A DNA stretch of 22,329 nucleotides. It comes from an uncultured Erysipelotrichaceae bacterium (GTDB lineage Bacteria > Bacillota_I > Bacilli_A > RFN20 > CAG-826). The stretch's first letter is position 1; every line of letters begins with the position of its first letter. The notes beneath the pieces were generated by a model, which had not been told where the DNA came from, ran no database searches, and saw only the letters and a program-made list of their open reading frames with translations. The position numbers and the translations under genes are program-made. The stretch lies in assembly GCA_902791085.1 (NCBI GenBank), contig CADAUN010000002.1:1-22329 (forward strand), written 5' to 3'. Positions 15,345 through 21,351 of this stretch are shown piece after piece.

Positions 15345-15617
15345 TTAGTTGAGTTTTTCTTTGAGGGCTTTAGAAACTTTGAAACCAACGGAGTTGCTGG
15401 CTGGGATTTGAATCTTTTCGCCATTGGATGGGTTGGTTCCCTCGCGAGCAGCGCGGGCTTTCTTCTCGAAAATACCAAAGCCAGAGATTTTGACATCTTC
15501 GCCTTTGATAATGGAGTCGGAAATGACTTCGAAAACGGCATCGATGACCGCTTCGGCATCACGTTTCGCAACTTCACTCTTGGTAGCGACAGCTTCAACT
15601 AATTCAGCTTTATTCAT
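15345..15617 (-). CDS. hup: DNA-binding protein HU
   Basis: 90 residues, exactly the HU length. Histone-like dimer that bends DNA and compacts the nucleoid. It opens MNKAELVEAVA, with the core VKISGFGIFEKKARAAREG, the DNA-arm NPSNGEKIQIPASNSVGFK, and the C-terminal helix SKALKEKL. The usual RxGRNP reads REGTNP here. The frame is open seven codons further up, but AAGGAGG sits 7 nt before the chosen ATG and decides the start. Single-gene unit with its own promoter (15652-15680) and strong terminator. Confidence 0.97.
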   Translation of the reverse strand: MNKAELVEAVATKSEVAKRDAEAVIDAVFEVISDSIIKGEDVKISGFGIFEKKARAAREGTNPSNGEKIQIPASNSVGFKVSKALKEKLN

Positions 15618-15651
15618 TGGAATTCCTCCTTTTGCCAAATTGCTTTAATAA

Positions 15652-15680
15652 AAAATAACACGCAAAAAACACAAATACAA
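15652..15680 (-). promoter_or_regulatory. Promoter of hup
   Basis: Minus strand TTGTAT, 17-nt spacer ending in TGT, then TATTTT. It gives a leader of about 28 nt carrying AAGGAGG. This is a conventional leader, in contrast to neighbouring genes. Confidence 0.5.
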
Positions 15681-15789
15681 GTGGAAAAACCTTTTATTTA
15701 AGGCGTTTTTGTTGTTTTGAAAAGGAAAAATATGTCAATTTTAAACAACGAGCGAAAATTCCTTGTTTTCACAGGAAAAAGCCAATCTT

Positions 15790-17091
15790 TTATTTTCGAG
15801 CACGATAAATGATATGGATCGGAGTCCCTTGGAAATCAAACGAGGAGCGAATCCGATTTTCCAAATAGCGCGTATAAGAGAAATGGGCTGTTTTTGGATT
15901 GTTGCACCAAAAAACAAAAGTTGGGGGGCAAACAGTGACTTGTTCGGCGAAGACGATTTTTAAACGGCCGTGATTAAATTCCGGAGTAGGATTCAGATTC
16001 TGCGCATCGCGAATAATATCGTTAAGCACTGGAGTGGGAATGCGACGATGATAGGCTTCGTGGCAAGATTGTAGCAAAGGGAATAAGGCTTCCACTCCCG
16101 CGCCCGTCAAGGCAGAAACAAACACAATCGGAGCATAATCCAAGAACTTCAATTCCGTTCGTAAGGATTTTGTAAACTCTTCTTTTGATGTTTTTTTCTT
16201 TCCTTCATCCCATTTATTCACGCACACGATGATGGATTTCTTAGCATCCATTGCATAACCAAGAACATGTTTGTCCTGTTCGAGCAACGGCCCGCTGCCA
16301 TCGATCAAAAGCAAAACAATTTCCGAACGATCAATGGCGTCTAAAGCACGAATGGCTGCATATTTATCAATGGCTTCATAGATTTTGCCCCTCTTTACTA
16401 GTCCTGCCGTGTCAATCACGACATAAGATTGGTTATCATGCGTGAAGGAAGTATCAATGGCGTCACGAGTCGTGCCAGCAAGGGGAGAAACAAGAGTTCG
16501 TTCCGTTCCCAATAGGCGATTGCACAAAGACGATTTGCCAACATTGGGACGGCCGATTAAAGCAAAGGGAATCGCATTAGGATAGGTTTTGACTTCCTTC
16601 TCCGGCAACAATTGAATGACGCGATCTAAGAAATCACCCATGCCAATGCCATGGGCACCCGAGCAAATCATAGGATCTCCTAAACCAAGGCGATAGAATT
16701 CGCCCAAATTTCCCACTTCTTGCACGCTGTCAATCTTGTTCACTAACAAAATTTTTGGCTTCTTCGTTGCATAAAGCATTTTGGCAATAAAACGATCGTC
16801 ACCAGTAACGCCTTTCTTGCCATCCACTACAAAAGCGATGACATCGGCTTCATCCATTGCCATTTCCACCTGTGCGCGAATCGATTGTTGAAAGGGGGCG
16901 TTTTTTAATTCAATGCCTCCTGTATCAATCACGGTAAAGTCTTTGGTAAGCCAGCTCGCACGGGCATAAATCCGGTCACGCGTCACGCCGGGCGTAGGTT
17001 CTACGATGGATTTTCGTTCCCCTAAAATACGATTGAAAATGGTCGATTTCCCGCTGGAAGGCGCGCCCACTAAAGCTAAAGTTCCTAGCAT
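15790..17091 (-). CDS. der: Ribosome-assembly GTPase Der (EngA)
   Basis: 433 residues, normal length. It has two tandem GTPase domains and a C-terminal KH-like domain and acts in late 50S assembly. Domain 1: G1 GAPSSGKST (9-17), DTGG, NKID. Domain 2: G1 GRPNVGKSS (about 179-187), DTAG, NKWD. The G1 of domain 1 lacks the near-universal PNV(GKS) and has PSS instead; GKS itself is kept. The C-terminus ends GTPIHIIYRARK as in the family. ATG overlaps the cmk stop by 7 nt, with GAGGGAG as ribosome-binding site. cmk-der linkage is typical of Firmicutes. No convincing terminator follows. Confidence 0.97.
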   Translation of the reverse strand: MLGTLALVGAPSSGKSTIFNRILGERKSIVEPTPGVTRDRIYARASWLTKDFTVIDTGGIELKNAPFQQSIRAQVEMAMDEADVIAFVVDGKKGVTGDDRFIAKMLYATKKPKILLVNKIDSVQEVGNLGEFYRLGLGDPMICSGAHGIGMGDFLDRVIQLLPEKEVKTYPNAIPFALIGRPNVGKSSLCNRLLGTERTLVSPLAGTTRDAIDTSFTHDNQSYVVIDTAGLVKRGKIYEAIDKYAAIRALDAIDRSEIVLLLIDGSGPLLEQDKHVLGYAMDAKKSIIVCVNKWDEGKKKTSKEEFTKSLRTELKFLDYAPIVFVSALTGAGVEALFPLLQSCHEAYHRRIPTPVLNDIIRDAQNLNPTPEFNHGRLKIVFAEQVTVCPPTFVFWCNNPKTAHFSYTRYLENRIRSSFDFQGTPIHIIYRARK

Positions 17092-17774
17092 CGTTCTCCC
17101 TCCAATCCGGTTTTTTCTTTCACAATATCCAAAATTGCGTTGACGACTTCCTTAACTGTCATGTCAGACGTGTCTAACGAAATACTATCCGGTGCGGCCA
17201 TCAAGGGATCGAAATCGCGATGAGAATCGATATAATCGCGTTTTTTCACCTCTTCAAGCACCTCATCATAAGTCGCAGGTATTCTTTTTTCTTGGTCTTC
17301 TAAAAAACGACGCTTAGCCCGGCATTCCACCGAGGCGATTTGAAATATCTTCACCTTGGCGTGTGGCAAAACATAAGACCCAATATCGCGCCCGTCCATG
17401 ACGACGTTAGAACGTTTGGCTAAAGCACGTTGTTGTTCAATCATCGCTAACCTCACTGGTTTCATTGCTGCGATGTAACTCACTTGGCTTGATACCAAAG
17501 GAGTGCGGATGACTGTGCTAATATCTTCACCATTAAGCCAAACCGAATGATCAGGTTTTAAATCGATATGGATATGGGGCAACACCAAGACGGCGTCTTC
17601 TTCTTTTTGTGGATTTTTTTGAGCAGCGATGACAGCATAAGTAACCGCACGGTACATCGCGCCCGTATCGATATAAGTAAAGCCAAGTGCTTTCGCAACA
17701 GCTTTTGCCACCGTGCTTTTGCCAGCAGCTGCGGGGCCATCAATCGCAATGGCAATCGGAGTTATATCACTCAT
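17085..17774 (-). CDS. cmk: Cytidylate kinase
   Basis: 229 residues, family ~225. It phosphorylates CMP and dCMP with ATP. P-loop IDGPAAAGKST (about 12-22), YIDTGAMYRAVTY for CMP binding, VVMDGRDIGSYVLPHA, and a C-terminal DSxxFDPLxAAPDSISLDTS region. AGGAG lies 8 nt before the ATG. The small membrane-protein gene ends 19 nt upstream and der overlaps downstream, so the three are probably one transcript. Confidence 0.97.
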   Translation of the reverse strand: MSDITPIAIAIDGPAAAGKSTVAKAVAKALGFTYIDTGAMYRAVTYAVIAAQKNPQKEEDAVLVLPHIHIDLKPDHSVWLNGEDISTVIRTPLVSSQVSYIAAMKPVRLAMIEQQRALAKRSNVVMDGRDIGSYVLPHAKVKIFQIASVECRAKRRFLEDQEKRIPATYDEVLEEVKKRDYIDSHRDFDPLMAAPDSISLDTSDMTVKEVVNAILDIVKEKTGLEGERC

Positions 17775-17793
17775 ATTCGTTTCTCCTACTTAA

Positions 17794-18021
17794 TTAACGG
17801 ACCCAAACGGCATACCAAACGACGAAAAGAATAAGGCACAAAAGGAAAACAGCGCCTTGTAAGGCAGCCAAACGGATTTGCTTTTTTCGATAAAGCTCAT
17901 AGAAAGAAGGAGCAGAAGCCACATTGGCAATGGGTTTCGCTTTCTTGGTCTCAAAACGCTCCATAGGTGTTTTTTGAATCTCATGGCGATAACGCGCCCA
18001 CTTCTTCACACGAGTCTTCAT
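17794..18021 (-). CDS. Small single-pass membrane protein of unknown function
   Basis: 75 residues, no family recognised. The N-terminal half is strongly basic and soluble (KTRVKKWARYRHEIQKTP, then ETKKAKP). The C-terminal third is one hydrophobic helix (about 53-73, ALQGAVFLLCLILFVVWYAV) ending in VR. The predicted topology is N-in with the C-terminus just outside. Support for a real gene: the composition is coherent, it ends 19 nt before cmk on the same strand, and TACAAT lies 8 nt before the ATG. A GGAAGG precedes the ATG by only 2 nt, too close for a normal ribosome-binding site, so near-leaderless translation is suggested. Confidence 0.65.
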   Translation of the reverse strand: MKTRVKKWARYRHEIQKTPMERFETKKAKPIANVASAPSFYELYRKKQIRLAALQGAVFLLCLILFVVWYAVWVR

Positions 18022-18029
18022 ACCCTTCC

Positions 18030-18035
18030 ATTGTA
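18030..18035 (-). promoter_or_regulatory. Candidate -10 box of the small membrane protein-cmk-der unit
   Basis: TACAAT on the minus strand, 8 nt before the ATG at 18021. The -35 is poor (GTGAAA at 17 nt). The expected leader is 2 nt. Confidence 0.4.
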
Positions 18036-18132
18036 ACGAAGACGCTAATTTTTTTCACGAAATTCCATTCTATAAAGGAACAATCGCATAAAAAGTTAGC
18101 GATAACTAACGATAAATTGGGCATTTTAAGTG

Positions 18133-18161
18133 TTTCAAACCTCCGTCACATGCGTTAGAAT
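18133..18161 (+). promoter_or_regulatory. Candidate promoter of the ferredoxin gene
   Basis: TAGAAT (18156-18161) with TTTCAA 17 nt upstream. The -10 is 5/6 to consensus and the -35 weak. A leader of about 23 nt with AAGGAGG (18174-18180) follows. Confidence 0.4.
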
Positions 18162-18190
18162 ACGCTTATTCCTAAGGAGGAAAATCAATC

Positions 18191-18370
18191 ATGGTTAAAG
18201 TTAAAGTTGATGCGGATGCCTGCATCGGATGTGGTCTTTGTATCTCCACCTTACCAGAAGTCTTCCAATTCGGTGACGATGGTAAAAGTGTAGTCATTGC
18301 AGACGCAGACGAGGCCAAGGCAGACGAAGTCATCGCTTCTTGCCCGGTTGGCGCCATCTCTAAGGAATAA
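18191..18370 (+). CDS. Single-cluster [4Fe-4S] ferredoxin
   Basis: 59 residues. Small soluble electron carrier. C11-xx-C14-xx-C17 (DACIGCGLC) and C51-P (ASCPVGAIS) supply the four ligands of one [4Fe-4S] cluster; the second cluster of clostridial 2[4Fe-4S] ferredoxins is absent. It is highly acidic in the middle and C-terminal parts (DADEAKADE), as usual for ferredoxins. A strong AAGGAGG lies 10 nt before the ATG, and a bidirectional terminator follows directly. Its partner enzyme cannot be told. Candidates within the window that need reduced Fe-S donors include radical-SAM MiaB, but this is only a possibility. Confidence 0.93.
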   Translation: MVKVKVDADACIGCGLCISTLPEVFQFGDDGKSVVIADADEAKADEVIASCPVGAISKE

Positions 18371-18383
18371 CCTTCCGACCGTC

Positions 18384-18412
18384 AAAAAAACTCCTGACAT
18401 GGGAGTTTTTTA
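18384..18412. terminator. Bidirectional terminator between ferredoxin and ribU
   Basis: A-run, then ACTCC-7 nt-GGAGT, then T-run (AAAAAAA on the left, TTTTTTATTTTT on the right). It works as an intrinsic terminator for ferredoxin on the plus strand. By its A-tract it also works for ribU on the minus strand, and it reaches the ribU stop codon. Confidence 0.85.
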
Positions 18413-19156
18413 TTTTTCCGTTTTGTTCTCCGATGAGTGCGAGGGAGAAATCGCTGCCGGCGCATCCTCCCAATGCAAAACCTTCCGAATCGAACGATAG
18501 ACAATGAAAGTAATCGCGAAGACGCTGGCGTCTTTGATTAAATTTAACGGCATTACGCCAAAGAAAGCGTAGGACCAGCCTAAATCCTGAATCTGCGGCA
18601 TCGCTTTTTGGCACATCGCCAAAATCTCATCAGCAGAAAGACCGATCATAAATATATAGAAAGGAAGAATCATATAGACATTGAGGGTCATCGCTACCGC
18701 TACCTGGAGAGCCGTAGCCACGCCAAAGCCGATAAACACGCCCTTCATATTGCGAATTTTCTTATAAATCCATGTGGCAGGAAGAACATAAGCTGTGGAG
18801 AAAAGAAAATCAGCAAGTTCCCCAACGCACATCGTTGATGAGGTAGGCAACTTAATCAACGTCTTCACTAAAATCACCATTTCACCAACGAGAGGACCAT
18901 AGGCATATCCCGCAATCATGGCCGGAACTTCATCAAAATGTAATGACATGAATCCCGGAACAAAAGGCAAATGGATTTGAAAGATGGGAACCACGTATAG
19001 AATGGTAGAAATGGCCGCAAAGATGGCGACGCGAGCAGCAAAACGCGCCCAGCCGAAATGACGGTTTCGCTGAAAATGCGAATAAACCAGCGCAAGCGCC
19101 ACGCCAAACAAAAAGAGACCTGCGATGCTAACCCATGCCCAAGCCGTACTGCTCAT
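18410..19156 (-). CDS. ribU: Riboflavin ECF transporter substrate-binding subunit RibU
   Basis: 248 residues from ATG at 19156. It is the integral-membrane S component that binds riboflavin and works with the shared EcfAA'T module, whose genes are not in this window. About six hydrophobic segments, including WVSIAGLFLFGVALALVY, VAIFAAISTILYVVPIF, and the LHFDEVPAMIAGYAYGPLVG region typical of ECF S components of this family (FxxxPxxxAGxxxGPxxG). There is a charged Ser-rich C-terminal tail. It is longer than the usual ~190-210. The frame continues 27 codons up, but that part lies inside the riboswitch. GGAGG is 10 nt before the chosen ATG, inside a hairpin. The upstream FMN riboswitch supports the riboflavin assignment strongly. 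Confidence 0.93.
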   Translation of the reverse strand: MSSTAWAWVSIAGLFLFGVALALVYSHFQRNRHFGWARFAARVAIFAAISTILYVVPIFQIHLPFVPGFMSLHFDEVPAMIAGYAYGPLVGEMVILVKTLIKLPTSSTMCVGELADFLFSTAYVLPATWIYKKIRNMKGVFIGFGVATALQVAVAMTLNVYMILPFYIFMIGLSADEILAMCQKAMPQIQDLGWSYAFFGVMPLNLIKDASVFAITFIVYRSIRKVLHWEDAPAAISPSHSSENKTEK

Positions 19157-19164
19157 AAAAAGAA

Positions 19165-19189
19165 AACCTCCATCATTTGCAGGGAGGTT
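19165..19189 (-). promoter_or_regulatory. Expression-platform hairpin of the FMN riboswitch
   Basis: AACCTCC-11 nt-GGAGGTT on the minus strand: the GGAGG ribosome-binding site of ribU is the right arm. It is followed by TTTTCTTTTT and then the ATG, so the same stem could act as a sequestor or as an intrinsic terminator. A second hairpin (19206-19223) lies between it and the aptamer. One arm of that hairpin (AAGAAAAC) could alternatively pair with GTTTTCTT at 19160-19167. Confidence 0.7.
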
Positions 19190-19226
19190 CGAAATCAAAG
19201 CAAGAGAAGAAAAAGTTTTCTTCCGC

Positions 19227-19338
19227 GCTTCTTTCATCCGGACTTTACCGTTGGCACTGGATTTGCACCAGATTCGTGCGGAGGAACTCCGCTTGCGGGC
19301 TTTACCGCCAGTCGACGTTATTCTCGTCGCCCTGAAGC
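19227..19338 (-). promoter_or_regulatory. FMN riboswitch (RFN element) aptamer
   Basis: The minus strand carries the RFN conserved blocks in order: GCTTCAGGGC, ACTGGCGGTAAAGCCCGC, GGTGCAAATCCAGTGCC, then ACGGTAAAGTCCGGATGAAAG and GAAGC. P1 is GCTTC (19338-19334) with GAAGC (19231-19227). It binds FMN and turns off the following riboflavin transporter gene when FMN is abundant. Confidence 0.97.
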
Positions 19339-19344
19339 ACCATT

Positions 19345-19372
19345 AGTGTAGCACATTTTCTAAGGCTATCAA
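19345..19372 (-). promoter_or_regulatory. Promoter of the FMN riboswitch-ribU transcript
   Basis: Minus strand TTGATA, 16-nt spacer ending TGC, then TACACT: a strong -35 plus extended -10. The -35 overlaps the stop codon of the phosphopantetheinyl transferase gene. The expected start is near 19338, i.e. on the first base of P1 of the aptamer. Confidence 0.7.
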
Positions 19373-19974
19373 TCAGAACGATATGTAGTCACCTTTTTCA
19401 CGTCTTCAATCGCAAGCGCAAATTCTTTTGTTCCTAGATGAGATACAGACAAAAAATAATCCCCTTCTTGGCACGAATGAGTCAAATATGTTTTCCCCTC
19501 ATACTCGTTTATACCGTCTTTTGAAGGAAGAGAAAGCACTCCTTTTCGTAGACCGTAACCACTCGCTTTTCCGATGCTTTCTTTTCTTGTCCAAAGCAAA
19601 AAGAAGTCGGATTCCGCATGGATATTTTGTTTTTCTTCTGCTGTAAAAGCCTTCTCTTCCCAGACTTTAGAAAAGGGACGGATACACTCTATATCGATAC
19701 CAACTGGTGTATCATCCACCACAAGAACAGCATAATTACCAGCATGGCTTAGATTAAAAAATTCTCCCGCTTTTTCTGGTTTTTGATAAAGGCCATAAGT
19801 CAAGGGAGCAGGCGAAGTGTAAAGCCAAAGGAGATAACCCGCCCCCAAAGAACGCAACTGATCCTCTTCCAATCGATAGGCGGTAGCTTTTTCGAGTCGT
19901 TCTTGTGGCAATAAGCTTTCAATGGTTTTTCGCTCTTTTGCAACTAAAGAAATGGAAATTCGATAAATTTTCAT
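19369..19974 (-). CDS. Sfp-type 4'-phosphopantetheinyl transferase
   Basis: 201 residues, somewhat shorter than Sfp (~225). It moves phosphopantetheine from CoA to a conserved Ser of acyl- or peptidyl-carrier proteins. Motifs: FFNLSHAG (72-79), VGIDIE with Mg-binding D94 and E96, and WTRKESIGKASGYGL with E132 and K136. The carrier protein is not in the window. It may be the only such transferase and serve fatty-acid ACP, or a dedicated one. There is no properly spaced Shine-Dalgarno; AAAGG touches the ATG. A TTGACA-17-GACAAT promoter ends 8 nt before the start, so the leader would be about 2 nt. It is divergent from the NUDIX gene. Confidence 0.93.
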   Translation of the reverse strand: MKIYRISISLVAKERKTIESLLPQERLEKATAYRLEEDQLRSLGAGYLLWLYTSPAPLTYGLYQKPEKAGEFFNLSHAGNYAVLVVDDTPVGIDIECIRPFSKVWEEKAFTAEEKQNIHAESDFFLLWTRKESIGKASGYGLRKGVLSLPSKDGINEYEGKTYLTHSCQEGDYFLSVSHLGTKEFALAIEDVKKVTTYRSD

Positions 19975-19982
19975 CCTTTTTG

Positions 19983-20011
19983 ATTGTCATCCGAAAAAGT
20001 GGCTTTGTCAA
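19983..20011 (-). promoter_or_regulatory. Promoter of the phosphopantetheinyl transferase gene
   Basis: Minus strand perfect -35 TTGACA (20011-20006), 17-nt spacer, -10 GACAAT (19988-19983), ending 8 nt before the ATG. The -35 sits in the centre of a 17-bp inverted repeat. Confidence 0.7.
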
Positions 20012-20016
20012 AGCCA
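20000..20016. promoter_or_regulatory. Palindrome over divergent -35 boxes (possible operator)
   Basis: TGGCTTTG-T-CAAAGCCA is a perfect 8-bp inverted repeat around one base. It contains TTGACA for the leftward gene and TTGTCA for the rightward gene, overlapping each other. It may be a repressor site, a hairpin, or a by-product of back-to-back -35 boxes. Confidence 0.5.
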
Positions 20017-20035
20017 GTAAGAAACCTGCTACAAT
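20005..20035 (+). promoter_or_regulatory. Promoter of the NUDIX gene
   Basis: TTGTCA (20005-20010) and extended -10 TGCTACAAT (20027-20035). The spacing of 19 nt is long, which the extended -10 may offset. The -10 ends 7 nt before the ATG. Confidence 0.55.
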
Positions 20036-20042
20036 CTATTGT

Positions 20043-20525
20043 ATGTCAACTCCTTATATTCCTTATCTTCGACAAATGGTGGGCCATGCTCGCATCATGG
20101 CAATCGGTGTCACTGTCCTCCTCATTAACGAAAAAGAAGAAATATTGGTCGAAAAACGCGCTGATAACGGACTTTATTGTTTGCCTGGCGGTTCTCTTGA
20201 CCTAGATGAAACCGTATTGGAGGGAATGCACCGAGAGCTACAAGAAGAGACAGGAATTGATGTTACCAATTTTGTTCTCTTTTCTATTCGTTCTGGGAGC
20301 AAAACTGATTTCCGTTACCCGAATGGGGACGTCACCAATTATGTCGATTTAAATTTTATATCTCGCGTTCATTCCCAAGGAATCCATCTCAAAAGCGATG
20401 GTGAATCTACATCTCTTCAATTTCTGCCATTGTCACAATTGCCCGATCCTTCATTATGGACGCCAGGAACTTGGTCTATCGTGGAAAAATATCAATCTGG
20501 CAATTGGAATCTTACGATTGACTGA
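20043..20525 (+). CDS. NUDIX hydrolase
   Basis: 160 residues from ATG at 20043. Hydrolyses a nucleoside diphosphate linked to some group X. The NUDIX box is complete: GSLDLDE-x7-RELQEETGI in the Gx5Ex7REUxEExGU spacing. The segment before it (VGHARIMAIGVTVLLI, then ILVEKRADNGLYCLPGG) is like ADP-ribose or oxidised-nucleotide pyrophosphatases of Firmicutes; the substrate cannot be named. The frame is open up to 19905, but that part lies in the divergent gene and promoter. There is no Shine-Dalgarno, and the -10 box is 7 nt away. Its last 14 bases overlap the parB 3' end on the opposite strand. Confidence 0.93.
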   Translation: MSTPYIPYLRQMVGHARIMAIGVTVLLINEKEEILVEKRADNGLYCLPGGSLDLDETVLEGMHRELQEETGIDVTNFVLFSIRSGSKTDFRYPNGDVTNYVDLNFISRVHSQGIHLKSDGESTSLQFLPLSQLPDPSLWTPGTWSIVEKYQSGNWNLTID

Positions 20526-21351
20526 CCTTCCTATTGGAGTAAGACGCCAAAAAGCGCTCTTTCTCTTCTTCGGAAGCAAAACGAAGGGTCACCGAACAAT
20601 GTCCTACCACCACTCCTTCAGCGCCAAACGATTGTTTTAATCCTTCATAGGAGAGCGGCTTGCTATGATTTTGCCAATGCTTGGCTAGCGCTTCTGTCTC
20701 ACGCACTGATAGATGATTTCGATGAATCTGCGCCACCGCTTCACCGATTTCTTCATCGGATAAAGACGCAATGGCACGAGCATGCCCGTAAGTCAAAGTC
20801 CCGTCCATCACTTCTTGCAATACTTCATTTGGCAAATGCAATAAGCGCAATATATTGGTCACTTGACTTCGGGAAAGATGGGCCACTTTTCCTAATGTCG
20901 CCTGGGAATAACCAAAACGTTGTTGCAGTTCTTGAAAAATAAATGCCATTTCAACAACGTTGCCATCTCTTTGATCACGTACATCAGCGACTAGCGTTAG
21001 TAACATCTCCTCTTCTCCCAATTCCTTGACCACACAAGGGACAGTTTGAAAATTCGCTTCTTTTGCTCCCATGAAGCGTTTGCGGCCAAGCACCAATTCA
21101 TAGTGATTTCCCATGGGACGAACGACCAAAGGAGAAAAAAATCCTTTTTCTTTTAAGGATTTTCCTAAAGCGTCCGTCACTTCCGGGGGAAAAGAAATTT
21201 CTTTTAAAACATGATTGTCATCAATCAAAGACAAAGACAAATAACGGGCTTGCAATGTCGAATATTCCCGTTCCATTTCGGCAATGACGTCGTTTTGAGA
21301 ATAACGACCAATCAGTTCTGCCAAATCGGGATTAGGCTTTCTTTTCGGCAT
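20512..21351 (-). CDS. parB: ParB/Spo0J-family chromosome-partition protein, divergent
   Basis: 279 residues. ParB N-terminal domain at about 40-130, HTH at about 146-170 (YSQATLGKVAHLSRSQVTNI, then LRLLHLP), followed by the family hallmark TYGHARAIASL, and a short C-terminal dimerisation region. ParB spreads from parS by CTP-dependent clamping. The two CTP-binding boxes are altered: GERR reads GRKR (89-92), and ENxQR reads ADVRD (about 122-126). The usual NPxQPR near the start of the domain is also missing. It could be a Spo0J, a Noc-like relative or a second ParB. The start overlaps the parA end by 20 nt, with GAGG 9 nt before it. It converges with and overlaps the NUDIX gene by 14 nt. Confidence 0.9.
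   Translation of the reverse strand: MPKRKPNPDLAELIGRYSQNDVIAEMEREYSTLQARYLSLSLIDDNHVLKEISFPPEVTDALGKSLKEKGFFSPLVVRPMGNHYELVLGRKRFMGAKEANFQTVPCVVKELGEEEMLLTLVADVRDQRDGNVVEMAFIFQELQQRFGYSQATLGKVAHLSRSQVTNILRLLHLPNEVLQEVMDGTLTYGHARAIASLSDEEIGEAVAQIHRNHLSVRETEALAKHWQNHSKPLSYEGLKQSFGAEGVVVGHCSVTLRFASEEEKERFLASYSNRKVSQS

Noticed and set aside
15735..15775. Possible der terminator (TTCCT ... AGGAA) below the der stop
   Set aside because: Five-base stem with a large loop and a short T-run; could not be separated from the AT-rich background.
18098..18117. Repeat CGATAACTAACGATAA with GTTAG/CTAAC arms upstream of the ferredoxin gene
   Set aside because: Short direct and inverted repeats in AT-rich DNA, away from the promoter; no supporting second copy in the window.
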